Below, piece by piece: positions 20,338 through 29,714 of a DNA stretch of 42,635 nt (position 1 is its first letter; every line of letters starts with the position of its first letter). The notes below the pieces were generated by a model that was given only the letters and a program-made list of their open reading frames with translations, searched no databases and was not told where the DNA came from. Origin of the DNA: an uncultured Clostridia bacterium (GTDB taxonomy: Bacteria; Bacillota; Clostridia; Oscillospirales; Acutalibacteraceae). The position numbers and the translations under genes were made by a program. The DNA lies in contig CAMVTS010000018.1 of the NCBI GenBank assembly GCA_947170465.1, forward strand, positions 1 to 42,635, read 5' to 3'.

Positions 20338-22899
20338 TTACTTGTAGGTGTGGGGGTTGTAGGAGATGATAAATTGAGCGCCCTCGTGGGTAGCGGCGTC
20401 ATAGTTGGTGAGGTCAAGTAACAGATAAACTTCAGCGGATTCGACAATTTGGGGATCAGCCACAACGTTGAACTTGATGTCATTGCCGTTAAAGGTGGCA
20501 TTGGTATATTGATTAAGTACAACCTCGGTGGAGCCGTCCTTCGCAACGCCCCAGTTGTTTGCCCATGAGCCGTTGGCAGCGAACTTGAAGGTGTACTCCG
20601 TGTTGATGTCCATATCTGCAAACTCAGCAGCCCAGACCTTATCTTGAATTTCCGTCATCTTAACGGAGCTGCCGGGCTCCCATGTGACTTCAAAAGCGCC
20701 CTCGTTGGTGCCGAGAACCTCGATATAGTCAACCACAAACTCGGTAATCTTCTGAGCGTGGTCGCCAATGACGTTGATTTCCTTGGTTTCGGGGTTGAAG
20801 GTGATGGTGACGTCACAGGCTTCGGTGACCGTGAACTCAACGTTTGCGCCGCCGGGAGCGCCGTAGCTGACATCCCAGCCGTGGTTCTCGCAGACCTTGA
20901 AGCAAATGCTTTTGGTAGCAGGAACGTTCTTGTAGGTAATTGCGTAGGTGCCGTCCTCCTGAAGCGTCATGTCGTTGGCGGTTTCGGAAGGAGTCCAGCC
21001 CTTGGTAAAGATACCGTTGTCACCGGCAACCGTGTAGGTCTTGGGCTCGTCCTGGGTTGCAGGCTCGTCCTGAGTAGCAGGCTCGTCCTGGGTGGCAGGC
21101 TCGTCCTGAGTAGCGGGCTCATCCTGGGTAGCGGGCTCGTCCTGAGTGGCAGGCTCGTCCTGGGTAGCGGGCTCGTCCTGAGTAGCAGGCTCGTCCTGAG
21201 TAGCAGGCTCGTCCTGGGTTGCAGGCTCGTCCTGGGTTGCAGGCTCGTCCTGAGTTGCAGGAGCAACGCCTTCGCCGGTAACGGTGATGGTGTAAACAGC
21301 GCCTTCCTTGGAAGCGGTGTTCCAGTTGGTGAGATCAAGGGTGAGCTTGATGTCAACGGAAGTGCCGGTGGAGTTGGTGGTGAAGTAGATGTTGCCGCCG
21401 TTGTAAGCAGCCTCTACGGTTCTGTTGGGAGTCATGTCGGTATCAGCGGTACCCCAGTTGATATCCCAGGAACCGTTGGCAGCGAACTTGAACTGATACT
21501 CGGTGTTAGCGTCGCAGTCGGTGAACTCGATCTCGTATACGCCTTCGGAAACCTTGGTCATCTCGTTGGCAGAGAGGTTCCAAGTCTCGTCGTCAAGGAA
21601 GCCGCCCTGACCTGCGCCGACAGCGTGGATAGAGTCGATCTTGTATTCGGGATCGGCAACGGTGTCGCCGGTCACGGTGATCACGCCGGTAGCGGGATCA
21701 TAGGTAACGGTAACGTCGCCGGCCTCGGCAACCATGAAGTCAACATTGAGGTCGGTGCCGTTGTAGCCGTGCCATACAGCCTTGGCAGCGTCGCCTTCGA
21801 TGAACTGTACAACCTTGATGCTTGCGTTGCTTTCGGTTGCGTCAGTGGCAAGGGTGATAGCGTAGGTGCCGTCAGCCTGCTTGATCATGACATAGCTTTC
21901 GGGATCAGGAGTCCAGCCGGTGGTAACGAAGTTGGTGGTACCGGCAATGACGTATACGTCCTCAGCAGGCTCTTCGGGAGTTGCGGGCTCGGTTACGGGC
22001 TCGGTCGGCTCCTCGGTTACGGGCTCGGTAGTGGGAACCTCGGTAGCAGGCTGGGTGGGAGTCTGGGGCTCCTCGTCGCTCATGTAAGCGTTGAGAGTAC
22101 CGGTAGCAGGGTCGAAGGTGACAACAAGATAGCCGTCAGTGAGTGCGACAACAGTAGCGCTGCCAAGCTCGGGAGCAGCCTTGTGGTCAGCGGCGAGCTG
22201 AATTTTGATGATGGGCTTGAGCAGTCTGCCCTCTACGGGGTAAACAATGCTGTAAGTGCCATCAGCCTGCTTGGTCATGTCGTTATCGGTGTTTTCGGGA
22301 TCGTCCATAGTGCCGAAAACATCAGCCTCCGGGAAAAGACCGAGCAAATCGCTTCTGTTGCCCATGACAGTGTAAACCGTAGCGGTAATGGGCTCGGTGG
22401 GCTCCTCAGAGGTCGCCGGAGTAGTAGGTTCTTCGGTAACAGGCTCTGTGGGCTCTTCGGTAGCGGGCTGAGTGGGCTCCTCGGTAGTAGCCGGAGTGGT
22501 GGGCTCCTCGGTAGTAGCCGGAGTGGTGGGCTCCTCGGAAGTAGCCGGAGTGGTGGGCTCCTCGGGAGTTGCCTCGCCGGGAGTAGCCTCTTCGCTGGTT
22601 GCCTTTGCGATCATGAGCTGAATCCAAGTCGCGTCGGTAATGTCAACAACGCCGTCGCGGTTAACGTCAGCAACCTCCAGGGACATATCCCATTCGCCTG
22701 CATCAACCTTGGCAAGAGCGGTTGCCACCTGTGCAACATAGAGCTGTACATCGGTGGCGTCGGTGATGTCCATTACGCCGTCACGGTTGACGTCGCCGAC
22801 GATTTTCTGACCATCAGCCGCGAACACGCCGCAAGCGAAGCATGAAAGAATCATCGCTACAGCGAGTACCAGACTGACAAGTCTTTTTGTCTGTTTCAT
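20338..22899 (-). CDS. Secreted multi-module protein with N-terminal dockerin and starch-binding-like beta modules
   Basis: 853 aa. Signal peptide 1-27 (KRLVSLVLAVAMILSCFACG; C20 could also make a lipobox). A type I dockerin follows at 34-100 with two calcium loops, GDVNRDGVMDITDATD and ADVNRDGVVDITDATW. Then a Thr/Pro/Glu linker (101-172) and five beta-rich modules in two types: YVIAGTTNF/YTVAGDNGIF type with TGWTPD/KGWTPS and ADGTYAIT, and NTEYQFKFAANGSWDINWG type, whose second copy ends the protein. A 12-fold DEPATQ linker (548-619) separates them. The modules recall X25-type domains of amylosome proteins such as those of Ruminococcus bromii. No catalytic domain: a binding or scaffold-docked adhesion protein for alpha-glucan is likely. 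Confidence 0.8.
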   Translation of the reverse strand: MKQTKRLVSLVLAVAMILSCFACGVFAADGQKIVGDVNRDGVMDITDATDVQLYVAQVATALAKVDAGEWDMSLEVADVNRDGVVDITDATWIQLMIAKATSEEATPGEATPEEPTTPATSEEPTTPATTEEPTTPATTEEPTQPATEEPTEPVTEEPTTPATSEEPTEPITATVYTVMGNRSDLLGLFPEADVFGTMDDPENTDNDMTKQADGTYSIVYPVEGRLLKPIIKIQLAADHKAAPELGSATVVALTDGYLVVTFDPATGTLNAYMSDEEPQTPTQPATEVPTTEPVTEEPTEPVTEPATPEEPAEDVYVIAGTTNFVTTGWTPDPESYVMIKQADGTYAITLATDATESNASIKVVQFIEGDAAKAVWHGYNGTDLNVDFMVAEAGDVTVTYDPATGVITVTGDTVADPEYKIDSIHAVGAGQGGFLDDETWNLSANEMTKVSEGVYEIEFTDCDANTEYQFKFAANGSWDINWGTADTDMTPNRTVEAAYNGGNIYFTTNSTGTSVDIKLTLDLTNWNTASKEGAVYTITVTGEGVAPATQDEPATQDEPATQDEPATQDEPATQDEPATQDEPATQDEPATQDEPATQDEPATQDEPATQDEPATQDEPKTYTVAGDNGIFTKGWTPSETANDMTLQEDGTYAITYKNVPATKSICFKVCENHGWDVSYGAPGGANVEFTVTEACDVTITFNPETKEINVIGDHAQKITEFVVDYIEVLGTNEGAFEVTWEPGSSVKMTEIQDKVWAAEFADMDINTEYTFKFAANGSWANNWGVAKDGSTEVVLNQYTNATFNGNDIKFNVVADPQIVESAEVYLLLDLTNYDAATHEGAQFIISYNPHTYK
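21043..21258 (-). repeat. Twelve tandem 18-bp units coding for DEPATQ
   Basis: Twelve in-frame copies of an 18-bp unit (consensus on plus AGGCTCGTCCTGNGTNGC). Variation is almost wholly at silent third positions (GGGTT, GAGTA, GGGTG endings), so the peptide is kept while the DNA drifts. It forms a flexible linker in the dockerin protein. Copy number is likely to vary between strains through slippage. Confidence 0.95.
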
Positions 22900-22956
22900 T
22901 ATAGTTCCTCCTTGAAATATAAAATAAAACTATTCGTAAAAATTGCGAACAGTTAC

Positions 22957-22985
22957 ATTATAACAAAAGGAGTCTATTTTTGCAA
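22957..22985 (-). promoter_or_regulatory. Promoter of the dockerin protein gene
   Basis: TTGCAA (22980-22985) and TATAAT (22957-22962) on the minus strand, 17 bp apart; AAGGAGGA precedes the ATG by five to six bases. Confidence 0.75.
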
Positions 22986-23082
22986 CAACTTTTATAAAAT
23001 ATTTTAAGATTTTTACACAATATCCATAATTTGTATGATTTCATGTTGGTTTTGTTTTTCAATTTTGTACATTTTAGTGAGA

Positions 23083-23114
23083 AAAAGTGATAAAGCGTTT
23101 GCTCTATCACTTTT
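23083..23114 (-). terminator. Terminator of the nusA-infB-truB operon
   Basis: Stem AAAAGTGATA (23083-23092) with TATCACTTTT (23105-23114), a 12-nt loop and T residues on the minus strand. The truB stop codon lies within the first arm. Confidence 0.8.
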
Positions 23115-24012
23115 CGTTAAATAATTTTTCTATTTTCAGCAGGTTTTCATCAGTACACACCCTGCCCAGACCGAGAAATCCGCCGGATTTTTCGTACACC
23201 CGGCACAGGGCGCTGTCTATATTGGTATGCCGCAGCGCGGTTCTGGAGAGGTCGAGCGCACCGCCGTTTTGGAAGCGCCTTGCCTGCGCGTCGGAAACCG
23301 TCAGCTTGGGATACACCGCGAACAGGCTATCCGTCGGCAGCAGAACGCTGTCGGCGCCGCCTTCCTCGCACAGCTGACGAAGCCGGTCGAGCGTGACGCA
23401 ATCGCTGAGCGTAAAGCCGCAGGCTTCTGTCCGGCGCAGCGCCGTCATGACCGCGCCGACGCCGAGCGACTGCCCGATATCGTCAATCAGGGTGCGGACA
23501 TAGGTCCCCTTGGAGCAGGACACGGAGAGCGTGCCGGTCCGGGTTTCTTGATGAAAGGAAACCAATTCGAGCGCGTAAACCGTCACCGGACGCGCTTCTC
23601 TCTCGACCTCCACGCCCTTGCGCGCGAGGTCATAGAGCCGCTGACCGTCCTTTTTGAGCGCCGAATACATCGGCGGCACCTGCATAATCTCTCCGCAGAA
23701 CCGCGGCAGGAGCGAAAGAAGCTCGTCCTCCGTGACACTGCCGGGCGTTTCGCTTGTGACCGTTCCCCAGATATCGAGGGTGTCGGTGGTTTTTCCCAGC
23801 TGAAAGTCCGCGAGATAGGACTTGTCGTGATGGGGGATTCTGTCCTGCGCCTTGGTCGCCGCGCCGAGAAGCACCGGCAATACGCCGGTGGCGTTGGGAT
23901 CGAGCGTGCCGGTGTGACCGGCTTTGCGCTGACCGGTCAGGCGGCGCACCACCGCAATCACGTCAAAGGAGGTGAAGTCCGCCGGCTTATCTATGACAAT
24001 GACGCCGTTCAT
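23107..24012 (-). CDS. truB: tRNA pseudouridine(55) synthase TruB
   Basis: Makes the T-loop pseudouridine 55 in tRNAs. 301 aa, normal for bacterial TruB. N-terminal GVIVIDKPADFTSFDV and the catalytic motif GHTGTLDPNATGVL with D38 are typical; the later conserved blocks MYSALKKDGQRLYDLARKG and CSKGTYVRTLIDDIG are present. The C-terminal part is a PUA-like region. Its ATG overlaps the nrnA stop by 4 bp (ATGA), so translation is coupled. ribF, often the next gene in Firmicutes, is absent: a terminator follows directly. Confidence 0.96.
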   Translation of the reverse strand: MNGVIVIDKPADFTSFDVIAVVRRLTGQRKAGHTGTLDPNATGVLPVLLGAATKAQDRIPHHDKSYLADFQLGKTTDTLDIWGTVTSETPGSVTEDELLSLLPRFCGEIMQVPPMYSALKKDGQRLYDLARKGVEVEREARPVTVYALELVSFHQETRTGTLSVSCSKGTYVRTLIDDIGQSLGVGAVMTALRRTEACGFTLSDCVTLDRLRQLCEEGGADSVLLPTDSLFAVYPKLTVSDAQARRFQNGGALDLSRTALRHTNIDSALCRVYEKSGGFLGLGRVCTDENLLKIEKLFNEK

Positions 24013-24947
24013 AAGACCTCGTTCACCGCCGCCCTGAGCGTTGCCTTTACCTCGTCAAGCGTTCCGGACAGCTGACATCCGGCGGCTTCGGCGTGACCGC
24101 CGCCGCCAAACCGCGCACAGAACGCGGCGGCGTTGACGTTCTTGCTGCTGCGGACGGAGATTTTGAACACGTTCCTCTCCTTTTCGCGCAGGGTGAAGCC
24201 GATTTCAACACCCTCAATCTGGCGCGGAATGGATGCGAGCCCTTCCAGCTCGTCGTCGCCCACGCCGAGACGCTCCTTCATCTCCATGGTAACCGCAATC
24301 ATGGCGCAGCGGTCGCCTGCGCAGTACTCTAAGCCCTGATAAATCTCCTGCTCCAGTCGGATTTTCTTCTTGGTTTTGGTGTCGAACATCACCTTGTTGA
24401 TGCCGGCGGCGTCAATGCCCATGTCGAGCAAGTCTGCGGCAATGCGCAGGGTGCGCGCGGTGGTGTTGCTGTATTTGAAGCAGCCGGTGTCCGTTGAAAC
24501 GCCGGTGTACAGGCAGTTGGCAAGCTGTCTGTTGAGCTTCACACCCATCAGGGGGAAAATCTCAAACAAAATCTCGCAGTTGGAAGCCGCCGTCGCGTCT
24601 ATGCAGCGCAGCTTTGCCGGTACGCGGTTAATCTGATGGTGATCGATACACAGCGCAATCCTGCCGGCGTAGGCGGCTTCGTTGGCGCCGAGCAGGTTTT
24701 CCGCCGCGACGTCAACGCTGACGATGGTTTCCGCTTCAAAATCCTGAAGCAGCACGCCCTCGGTGAGAAACACAAAATCCTTGGGGAGATTAGTGGTAAT
24801 TACCCTTGCGTTTTTGCCGAGCTGCTGCAGCGCCAGACAAAGCGCGTAACCGCTGCCGAGCGTGTCGCCGTCGGGATAGGCGTGGGTGAGGATTTCGTAG
24901 TTATCGTGGCTGCGCAGAAAATCTGCCGCCGCCTGTTTGTCACACAT
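24009..24947 (-). CDS. nrnA: Bifunctional oligoribonuclease/pAp phosphatase NrnA (DHH family)
   Basis: Degrades nano-RNA and 3'-phosphoadenosine-5'-phosphate. 312 aa from the ATG at 24947; a longer frame to 25016 would lie wholly within rbfA and is not supported. Motifs are ILTHAYPDGDTLGSG (metal binding), SVDVA and the DHH box CIDHHQINRV (D102-H103-H104), followed by a DHHA1 domain ending in FGGGGHAEAAGCQLSG. The start overlaps the rbfA stop by 8 bp. This rbfA-nrnA-truB order is standard in Firmicutes. Confidence 0.94.
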   Translation of the reverse strand: MCDKQAAADFLRSHDNYEILTHAYPDGDTLGSGYALCLALQQLGKNARVITTNLPKDFVFLTEGVLLQDFEAETIVSVDVAAENLLGANEAAYAGRIALCIDHHQINRVPAKLRCIDATAASNCEILFEIFPLMGVKLNRQLANCLYTGVSTDTGCFKYSNTTARTLRIAADLLDMGIDAAGINKVMFDTKTKKKIRLEQEIYQGLEYCAGDRCAMIAVTMEMKERLGVGDDELEGLASIPRQIEGVEIGFTLREKERNVFKISVRSSKNVNAAAFCARFGGGGHAEAAGCQLSGTLDEVKATLRAAVNEVL

Positions 24948-25311
24948 CTTCGCCGTCCTCGCTTTCGCTGATATCCAGGCTGTTGAGGACGCGGCTGATA
25001 TGAGCGCTGTATTCAATGCTGTCCGTCGCCGTGAAAATCAGCTCCGGCACGTGGCGCAGTCTGAGACGGTGTCCCAGCTCACGGCGGATGTAGCCGCCGG
25101 CGGATTTGAGCCCCTTGACCGCTTCCTTCGCCTTGTCCAGTCCCTCGATGGCACTGACGTGGACGGTGCAGTAGGACAGGTCGTTGGTGACCTCCACGCG
25201 GACAATCGACAGAAACGCGCCGGTGACGCGCGGATCCTTGAGCTCACGGAAAATCGCCGTCAGCTCACGCCTGATGTCTTCCGTTGTTCTTTCTATTTTA
25301 TGACTAGCCAT
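24940..25311 (-). CDS. rbfA: 30S ribosome-binding factor RbfA
   Basis: A 123-aa KH-fold protein for 16S rRNA 5'-end maturation and cold adaptation. Family signatures: IRRELTAIFRELKDPRV near the N-terminus, VRVEVTNDLSYCTVHVS, GGYIRRELGHRLRLRHVPEL and DSIEYSAHISRVLN. Acidic C-terminal end. Separated from infB by a 255-bp gap containing a palindromic repeat, unusual for this otherwise compact operon. Confidence 0.95.
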   Translation of the reverse strand: MASHKIERTTEDIRRELTAIFRELKDPRVTGAFLSIVRVEVTNDLSYCTVHVSAIEGLDKAKEAVKGLKSAGGYIRRELGHRLRLRHVPELIFTATDSIEYSAHISRVLNSLDISESEDGEDV

Positions 25312-25389
25312 TTTTACCTCTTGGGAAATGCGGTCAGTAATGAACAGTTTCGGTATACGCGGATTACAGATATGCTTTTCTTATACCCT

Positions 25390-25471
25390 GTAGGGGAGCC
25401 CCTTGCGGGCTCCCGGCAATCGCAGTAAAACTGCGGTTGCCATGACAGCCACAAGGGCTGTCACTACAATG
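25390..25471. repeat. Composite palindromic repeat (copy B) inside the infB-rbfA gap
   Basis: Three hairpins in a row: GGGAGCCCC/GGGCTCCC, then CGCAGT/ACTGCG, then TGACAGCC/GGCTGTCA. The last 35 nt (25437-25471) match 3110-3144 exactly in inverted orientation. It lies in a transcribed spacer, so it will form RNA structure between two essential genes. Confidence 0.8.
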
Positions 25472-25566
25472 TTTTAGAAAGGTTTCATTTATTCAACTGT
25501 TATCTGGGTAAGTACAGATCAATAAATCATCGTTTACCCGGCTGCTGATCACTGACCACTAACCAC

Positions 25567-27897
25567 TTACTCTCTGTATTCTTCTATGGTATAGACCTCG
25601 AACATGTCGCCTTCCTTGAGGTCGTTGAACTTATCCAGACCGATACCGCACTCGTAGCCCTCGTTGACCTCCTTGACAGCGTCCTTGAAGCGCTGGAGGG
25701 AAGCGATGGAATCGTCGGCGATAACAATGCCGTCGCGGATAACGCGGACGCTGGCGCCGCGCTGGATTTTGCCGCTTTTGACGTAGGAACCGGCGATGGT
25801 GCCGACGGACTTAATCTTGATGACGCTGCGGCACTCCGCCATACCGAGGACAACCTCTCTGGTCTTGGGCGCGAGCATGCCCTTCATTGCCGCTTCAATC
25901 TCGTTGATACAGTCATAGATGACGCTGTACAGGCGCATATCCACGCCGGAACGCGCGGCGTTCTCCGCCGCTACCGCGTCGGGACGGACGTTGAAGCCGA
26001 CGATAATCGCGCCGGAAGCGTCCGCAAGCATGACGTCGCTCTCGTTAATCGCGCCGACCGCGCCGTGAATGACGTTGACGCGCACTTCCTCGTTGGAGAG
26101 CTTTTCAAGCGACTGTCTGACCGCCTCGACGGAGCCCTGAACGTCCGCCTTGACGATAATCTGCAGTTCCTTGACCTCGCCGAGCTTGAGCTGGTCAAAG
26201 AGGTTGTCGAGCGTGACCTTGGTCTGCGCGTTGAAGATTTCTTCCTTTTTGGCTGTCCTGCGCTGCTCAACCAGCGTTCTCGCCAGTCTCTCGTCGGAAA
26301 CCGCGTCGAAGGTATCGCCGCCTACCGGCACCTCATCCAGACCGGTAATCTCAACCGGCACGGAAGGACCTGCCTCGGTGACGCGCTCGCCCTTGTCGTT
26401 GGTCATGACTCTGACTCTGCCGACGCTCGTACCGGCGACAATCGTGTCGCCCTTGTGGAGCGTACCGTTCTGCACCAGCACGGTCGCGATGGGACCTCTG
26501 CCCTTGTCGAGTCTGGCTTCGATAACCGTACCCTTTGCCGCACGGTCGGGATTGGCTTTGAGCTCCTTCATCTCCGCGACCAGCGTAACCATCTCCAGCA
26601 GGTCGTCGAGTCCCATCTTTGTCTTGGCGGAAACCGGAATACAGGGTGTGTCGCCGCCCCATTCCTCGGGAACCAGCTCATACTCGGTGAGCTGCTGCTT
26701 GACCTGTTCGGGATTCGCGCCTTCCTTATCCATCTTGTTAATCGCGACAATGACGGAAACGCCTGCCGCCTTGGCGTGGTTAATCGCTTCTACAGTCTGC
26801 GGCATGATACCGTCGTCCGCCGCGACAACCAGAATCGCGATATCCGTCACCTGCGCACCTCTTGCACGCATGGTGGTGAACGCTTCGTGACCGGGCGTAT
26901 CGAGGAAGGTGATCGGCTTGCCGTCAATCTGCACACGGTACGCGCCGATGTGCTGGGTGATGCCGCCTGCCTCGCCTGCGGTGACGTTGGCGTGACGAAT
27001 CGCGTCGAGGATAGAGGTCTTGCCGTGGTCAACGTGTCCCATGACAACGACGACCGGCGCTCTGCCGACCAGATTTGCCTCGTCGTCCTCGCTGTCGTCA
27101 ATAATCTGCTCCTCGATAGTGACGACGACCTCCTTCTCTACCTTCGCGTGGAACTCCATCGCGAGCAGAGAGGCGGTGTCGAAATCAATGGTGTCATTCG
27201 CGGTAATCATGGTGCCCATGAGGAACGCCTTCTTGACAACCTCGGCAACCGTCGCTTTCAGGCGCAGCGCCAGCTCGCTGACGGTGATTTCGTCGGGAAT
27301 CTCGATAACGAGCTGCTTCTTCTTGCGCTCCATGTCAATTCTTCTCAGGCGCTCCTGCTCGGTCTCGCGTCTGCCCTGACGTCTGCCCTTCTGCTTCTGG
27401 ACGCGGTTCGAGAATTTCTGCTTCTTGGTGGTGTGGTCGCGGTCGGTGCTGCGCGACTTGGAGGTGCCGGAAGCCAAATCGTCATACTTGGAGTTGTAGC
27501 GCTCTACGTCAACGTTGGTCGCGCGCGTATCAATGACCTTGCGCTTGCGCTCCTTGGTCTCGACGGGCTTCTCCTCCTGCGGCTTGGCAGGCTTTTCCGC
27601 CGCCTTATCCGCAGGCGCCTCCTGCTTGGTCGGCTGCTGCGGCTTTTCTTCCTCCTTCTCCTGCTTCTGGGGCTTCTCAGGCTCCGCGTCGAGCTTCGCA
27701 TTCCTCGCCGCAAAGTAGCTGTCCAAGCTCTCCACCGCATTCTCTCTGGTGATGACGTCAAAAATGACGTCGATTTCGCTCTCCTCAAGCGTCGTCATGG
27801 TCTTTTTGCTGACGCCACAGTATTTTTCGAGAATTTCTGTAATTTTCTTGTTCGCTACGCCTAAATCCGTGGCCATATCCTTCACCTTATATTTCAT
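25567..27897 (-). CDS. infB: Translation initiation factor IF-2
   Basis: GTPase that brings fMet-tRNA to the 30S subunit. 776 aa from the ATG at 27897 with GAGGAG upstream, overlapping the end of ylxQ by 11 bp. Order: N-terminal IF2_N helix domain ([13 protein letters not shown]), a long Lys/Glu/Pro-rich linker (about 70-200), a second IF2_N-like domain, then the G domain with G1 [10 protein letters not shown]3 DTPGHEAF, G4 NKMD and G5 SAKT, followed by domains II-IV. Complete and unremarkable. Confidence 0.97.
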   Translation of the reverse strand: MKYKVKDMATDLGVANKKITEILEKYCGVSKKTMTTLEESEIDVIFDVITRENAVESLDSYFAARNAKLDAEPEKPQKQEKEEEKPQQPTKQEAPADKAAEKPAKPQEEKPVETKERKRKVIDTRATNVDVERYNSKYDDLASGTSKSRSTDRDHTTKKQKFSNRVQKQKGRRQGRRETEQERLRRIDMERKKKQLVIEIPDEITVSELALRLKATVAEVVKKAFLMGTMITANDTIDFDTASLLAMEFHAKVEKEVVVTIEEQIIDDSEDDEANLVGRAPVVVVMGHVDHGKTSILDAIRHANVTAGEAGGITQHIGAYRVQIDGKPITFLDTPGHEAFTTMRARGAQVTDIAILVVAADDGIMPQTVEAINHAKAAGVSVIVAINKMDKEGANPEQVKQQLTEYELVPEEWGGDTPCIPVSAKTKMGLDDLLEMVTLVAEMKELKANPDRAAKGTVIEARLDKGRGPIATVLVQNGTLHKGDTIVAGTSVGRVRVMTNDKGERVTEAGPSVPVEITGLDEVPVGGDTFDAVSDERLARTLVEQRRTAKKEEIFNAQTKVTLDNLFDQLKLGEVKELQIIVKADVQGSVEAVRQSLEKLSNEEVRVNVIHGAVGAINESDVMLADASGAIIVGFNVRPDAVAAENAARSGVDMRLYSVIYDCINEIEAAMKGMLAPKTREVVLGMAECRSVIKIKSVGTIAGSYVKSGKIQRGASVRVIRDGIVIADDSIASLQRFKDAVKEVNEGYECGIGLDKFNDLKEGDMFEVYTIEEYRE

Positions 27898-28216
27898 CAA
27901 ATTCTCCTCTCTGTTCGTTTGAAATCATCGCGCGCAGCTTCTTGGCAAAGCCCTCATCTTCTATGGAAAGCACGCCGCTGAGCCGTCCGAGCGCCACGCT
28001 CAGCTGCTCCTTGCCGCGGCTCAGGCACAGTACCTCAACGCCGCAGGCTCCGGCAGCTTCCAGCACCTTTTTAAGACTGCCCCGTGAAAAATCCTCCGCG
28101 TAAATCACCAGTCTGCTTCGTCCGCTTTTCAGCGACTCGACGGTGACCTCCGCGCCTATCACGAGCTTTCCCGCGCGCCGGCATAAGCCTAAAAAAGACA
28201 ATAATTTGTCCTGCAT
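27887..28216 (-). CDS. ylxQ: L7Ae-family RNA-binding protein YlxQ
   Basis: A 109-aa K-turn-binding-type protein. The ATG at 28216 ([20 protein letters not shown]) has GAGGA eight bases upstream; in-frame ATGs at 28243 and 28240 are less well placed. Family signatures: [15 protein letters not shown] and [11 protein letters not shown]. It is conserved between ylxR and infB in Firmicutes; the role is thought to be in RNA binding linked to translation or RNA processing. Confidence 0.88.
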   Translation of the reverse strand: MQDKLLSFLGLCRRAGKLVIGAEVTVESLKSGRSRLVIYAEDFSRGSLKKVLEAAGACGVEVLCLSRGKEQLSVALGRLSGVLSIEDEGFAKKLRAMISNEQRGEFDEI

Positions 28217-28248
28217 CGTTTTATCCTCATGAACTATCATCAAGACGT

Positions 28249-28542
28249 TTATTCCTCACGGAGCTCACGCTCCATGCGGTCGTAAACCTCCTCGGGTATC
28301 CGGCAACTCAGCGAGCGCTCAAAGCGCCTTGCCTTGCGCGCCTTGTCGAAGCATTCGATATTGCGGCACACATAGGCTCCCCTGCCGGACGCCTTTCCGG
28401 TCAAATCCAGGCTGACGGCGCTCTCGGTGAGCACGTTGCCCTCCCCGTCGCGCTTTTCGGGGCTTTTGACCACCCGAATCAGCTCGCGCTTGGGCTTCAT
28501 CTCGCCGCAGCCGGTACATTTTCTCAGCGGTATCTTTTTCAT
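28249..28542 (-). CDS. ylxR: YlxR/RnpM (DUF448) RNA-binding protein
   Basis: A 97-aa protein of the YlxR family, described as a modulator of RNase P (RnpM). It has the signature RKCTGCGEMKPKRELIRVV at the N-terminus and GRGAYVCRN in the middle, with C9/C12 as a partial zinc-type pair. There is a 27-aa insertion-like stretch (EKRDGEGNVLTESAVSLD) between them. Start 1 bp after the nusA stop. Confidence 0.92.
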   Translation of the reverse strand: MKKIPLRKCTGCGEMKPKRELIRVVKSPEKRDGEGNVLTESAVSLDLTGKASGRGAYVCRNIECFDKARKARRFERSLSCRIPEEVYDRMERELREE

Positions 28543-28543
28543 C

Positions 28544-29677
28544 TTATTCTTCCGCTTCGGCTTCTTCTACAGGCGCTTCCGCTGTTTCCTCAGCGACGGG
28601 TTCTTCTTCCTCGTCCTCGCCGTAGAAGCCGCTCTCCGGACGGATATCAATCTTCCAGCCGGTCAGACGCGCCGCCAGACGGGCGTTCTGTCCCTTATTG
28701 CCGATAGCCAGCGAGAGCTGACCGTCCGGCACGGTTGCCTTGCAGCTCTTTTTGTCGGAATCGTCGCTGATGATTTCGACCTTGAGCACCTTCGCCGGTG
28801 ACAGCGCCGCGGAGATGTATGCCTCCGGCTCGTCGCTGTAGATGATGATGTCAATCTTCTCGCCGCCGAGCTCCTCGACAATGCGGTTGACGCGCGCGCC
28901 CTTCTGTCCAATGCAGGCACCGATGGCGTCGACGTCCGGATTGGAGCTGCATACCGCCATCTTGGTACGGGAACCGGCTTCGCGGCTGACGGATTTAATC
29001 TCGACAATGCCGTCGTAGATTTCGGGAACCTCCTGCTCAAACAGCTTCCGGACAAAATCGGGATGGCTTCTGGAAATAATCGCGTGAGGTCCTTTTTCAT
29101 TGTCCTTGACGTCCGCGATATAAACCTTCACGTGGTCGCCCTCGTGCAGCTCGCCGCAGCCAACCTGCTCGCTGTGCGGCAGCATGGCTTCGCTCTTGCC
29201 GATACGGATGGTCGCCGATCCGCTCTTGGGGTCGATTCTCTCGACGGTCGCGGTGACAATCTCACCGAGCTTGCTCTGGAATTCCAGCAGGCTCTGTCCC
29301 TTTTCGCCGGCACGGATGCCCTGACGAATGACGTTGCGCGCCGCGGAAATCGCGATTCTGCCGAGCTTCTTGGGGTCAAGCGGAATCTCTACGACGTCGC
29401 CGATAGCGATTTTCTTTCTTTTCAGAACCTTTTCGGCGTCCTCAAGGCTGATTTCGTAGCTGGGGTCAAACACCTCATCAACGACGGTCTTTTTAATCTT
29501 TACTTCAAATGAATTCTTTTCGGGATCCGCCTTGAATACAACGTCCTCGTTGCCGTCGAAGTAGTTCTTGCAGGCGATGATAATTGCTTTTTCAATCTGC
29601 GCCAGCATGTACTCCATGGGAATGTCTTTTTCTTTTTCAAACATTCTCAGCGCTTCAAATAATTCTTTGTTTACCAT
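28544..29677 (-). CDS. nusA: Transcription termination/antitermination factor NusA
   Basis: RNA-polymerase-associated factor. 377 aa from the ATG at 29677 (MVNKELFEALRMFEKEKDIP); in-frame ATGs upstream have poorer spacing. N-terminal NusA domain (1-125), S1 domain (about 135-200, IVTATVERIDPKSGSATIRI), then two KH domains with the PEIYDGIVEIKSVSREAGSR, GACIGQKGARVNRIVEELGG and LAIGNKGQNARLAARLTG blocks. An acidic tail (EDEEEEPVAEETAEAP) ends the protein. No C-terminal AR repeats, as in other Firmicutes. Confidence 0.96.
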   Translation of the reverse strand: MVNKELFEALRMFEKEKDIPMEYMLAQIEKAIIIACKNYFDGNEDVVFKADPEKNSFEVKIKKTVVDEVFDPSYEISLEDAEKVLKRKKIAIGDVVEIPLDPKKLGRIAISAARNVIRQGIRAGEKGQSLLEFQSKLGEIVTATVERIDPKSGSATIRIGKSEAMLPHSEQVGCGELHEGDHVKVYIADVKDNEKGPHAIISRSHPDFVRKLFEQEVPEIYDGIVEIKSVSREAGSRTKMAVCSSNPDVDAIGACIGQKGARVNRIVEELGGEKIDIIIYSDEPEAYISAALSPAKVLKVEIISDDSDKKSCKATVPDGQLSLAIGNKGQNARLAARLTGWKIDIRPESGFYGEDEEEEPVAEETAEAPVEEAEAEE

Positions 29678-29714
29678 TTTTCCTATCATCCTTTGCTATG
29701 TGATTTCAGTTTGG

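Noticed and set aside
21043..21258. Regular 18-bp repeats resembling a CRISPR array
   Set aside because: There are no unique spacers; the units are contiguous and in frame with a protein linker.
20644..22845. A 733-codon open frame antisense to the dockerin protein
   Set aside because: Low-complexity Gly/Leu/Ser product that is the complement of the Thr/Pro/Glu repeats; no start signals.
26065..27864. A 599-codon open frame antisense to infB
   Set aside because: Shadow of a highly biased, essential gene; infB on the other strand has all expected motifs.
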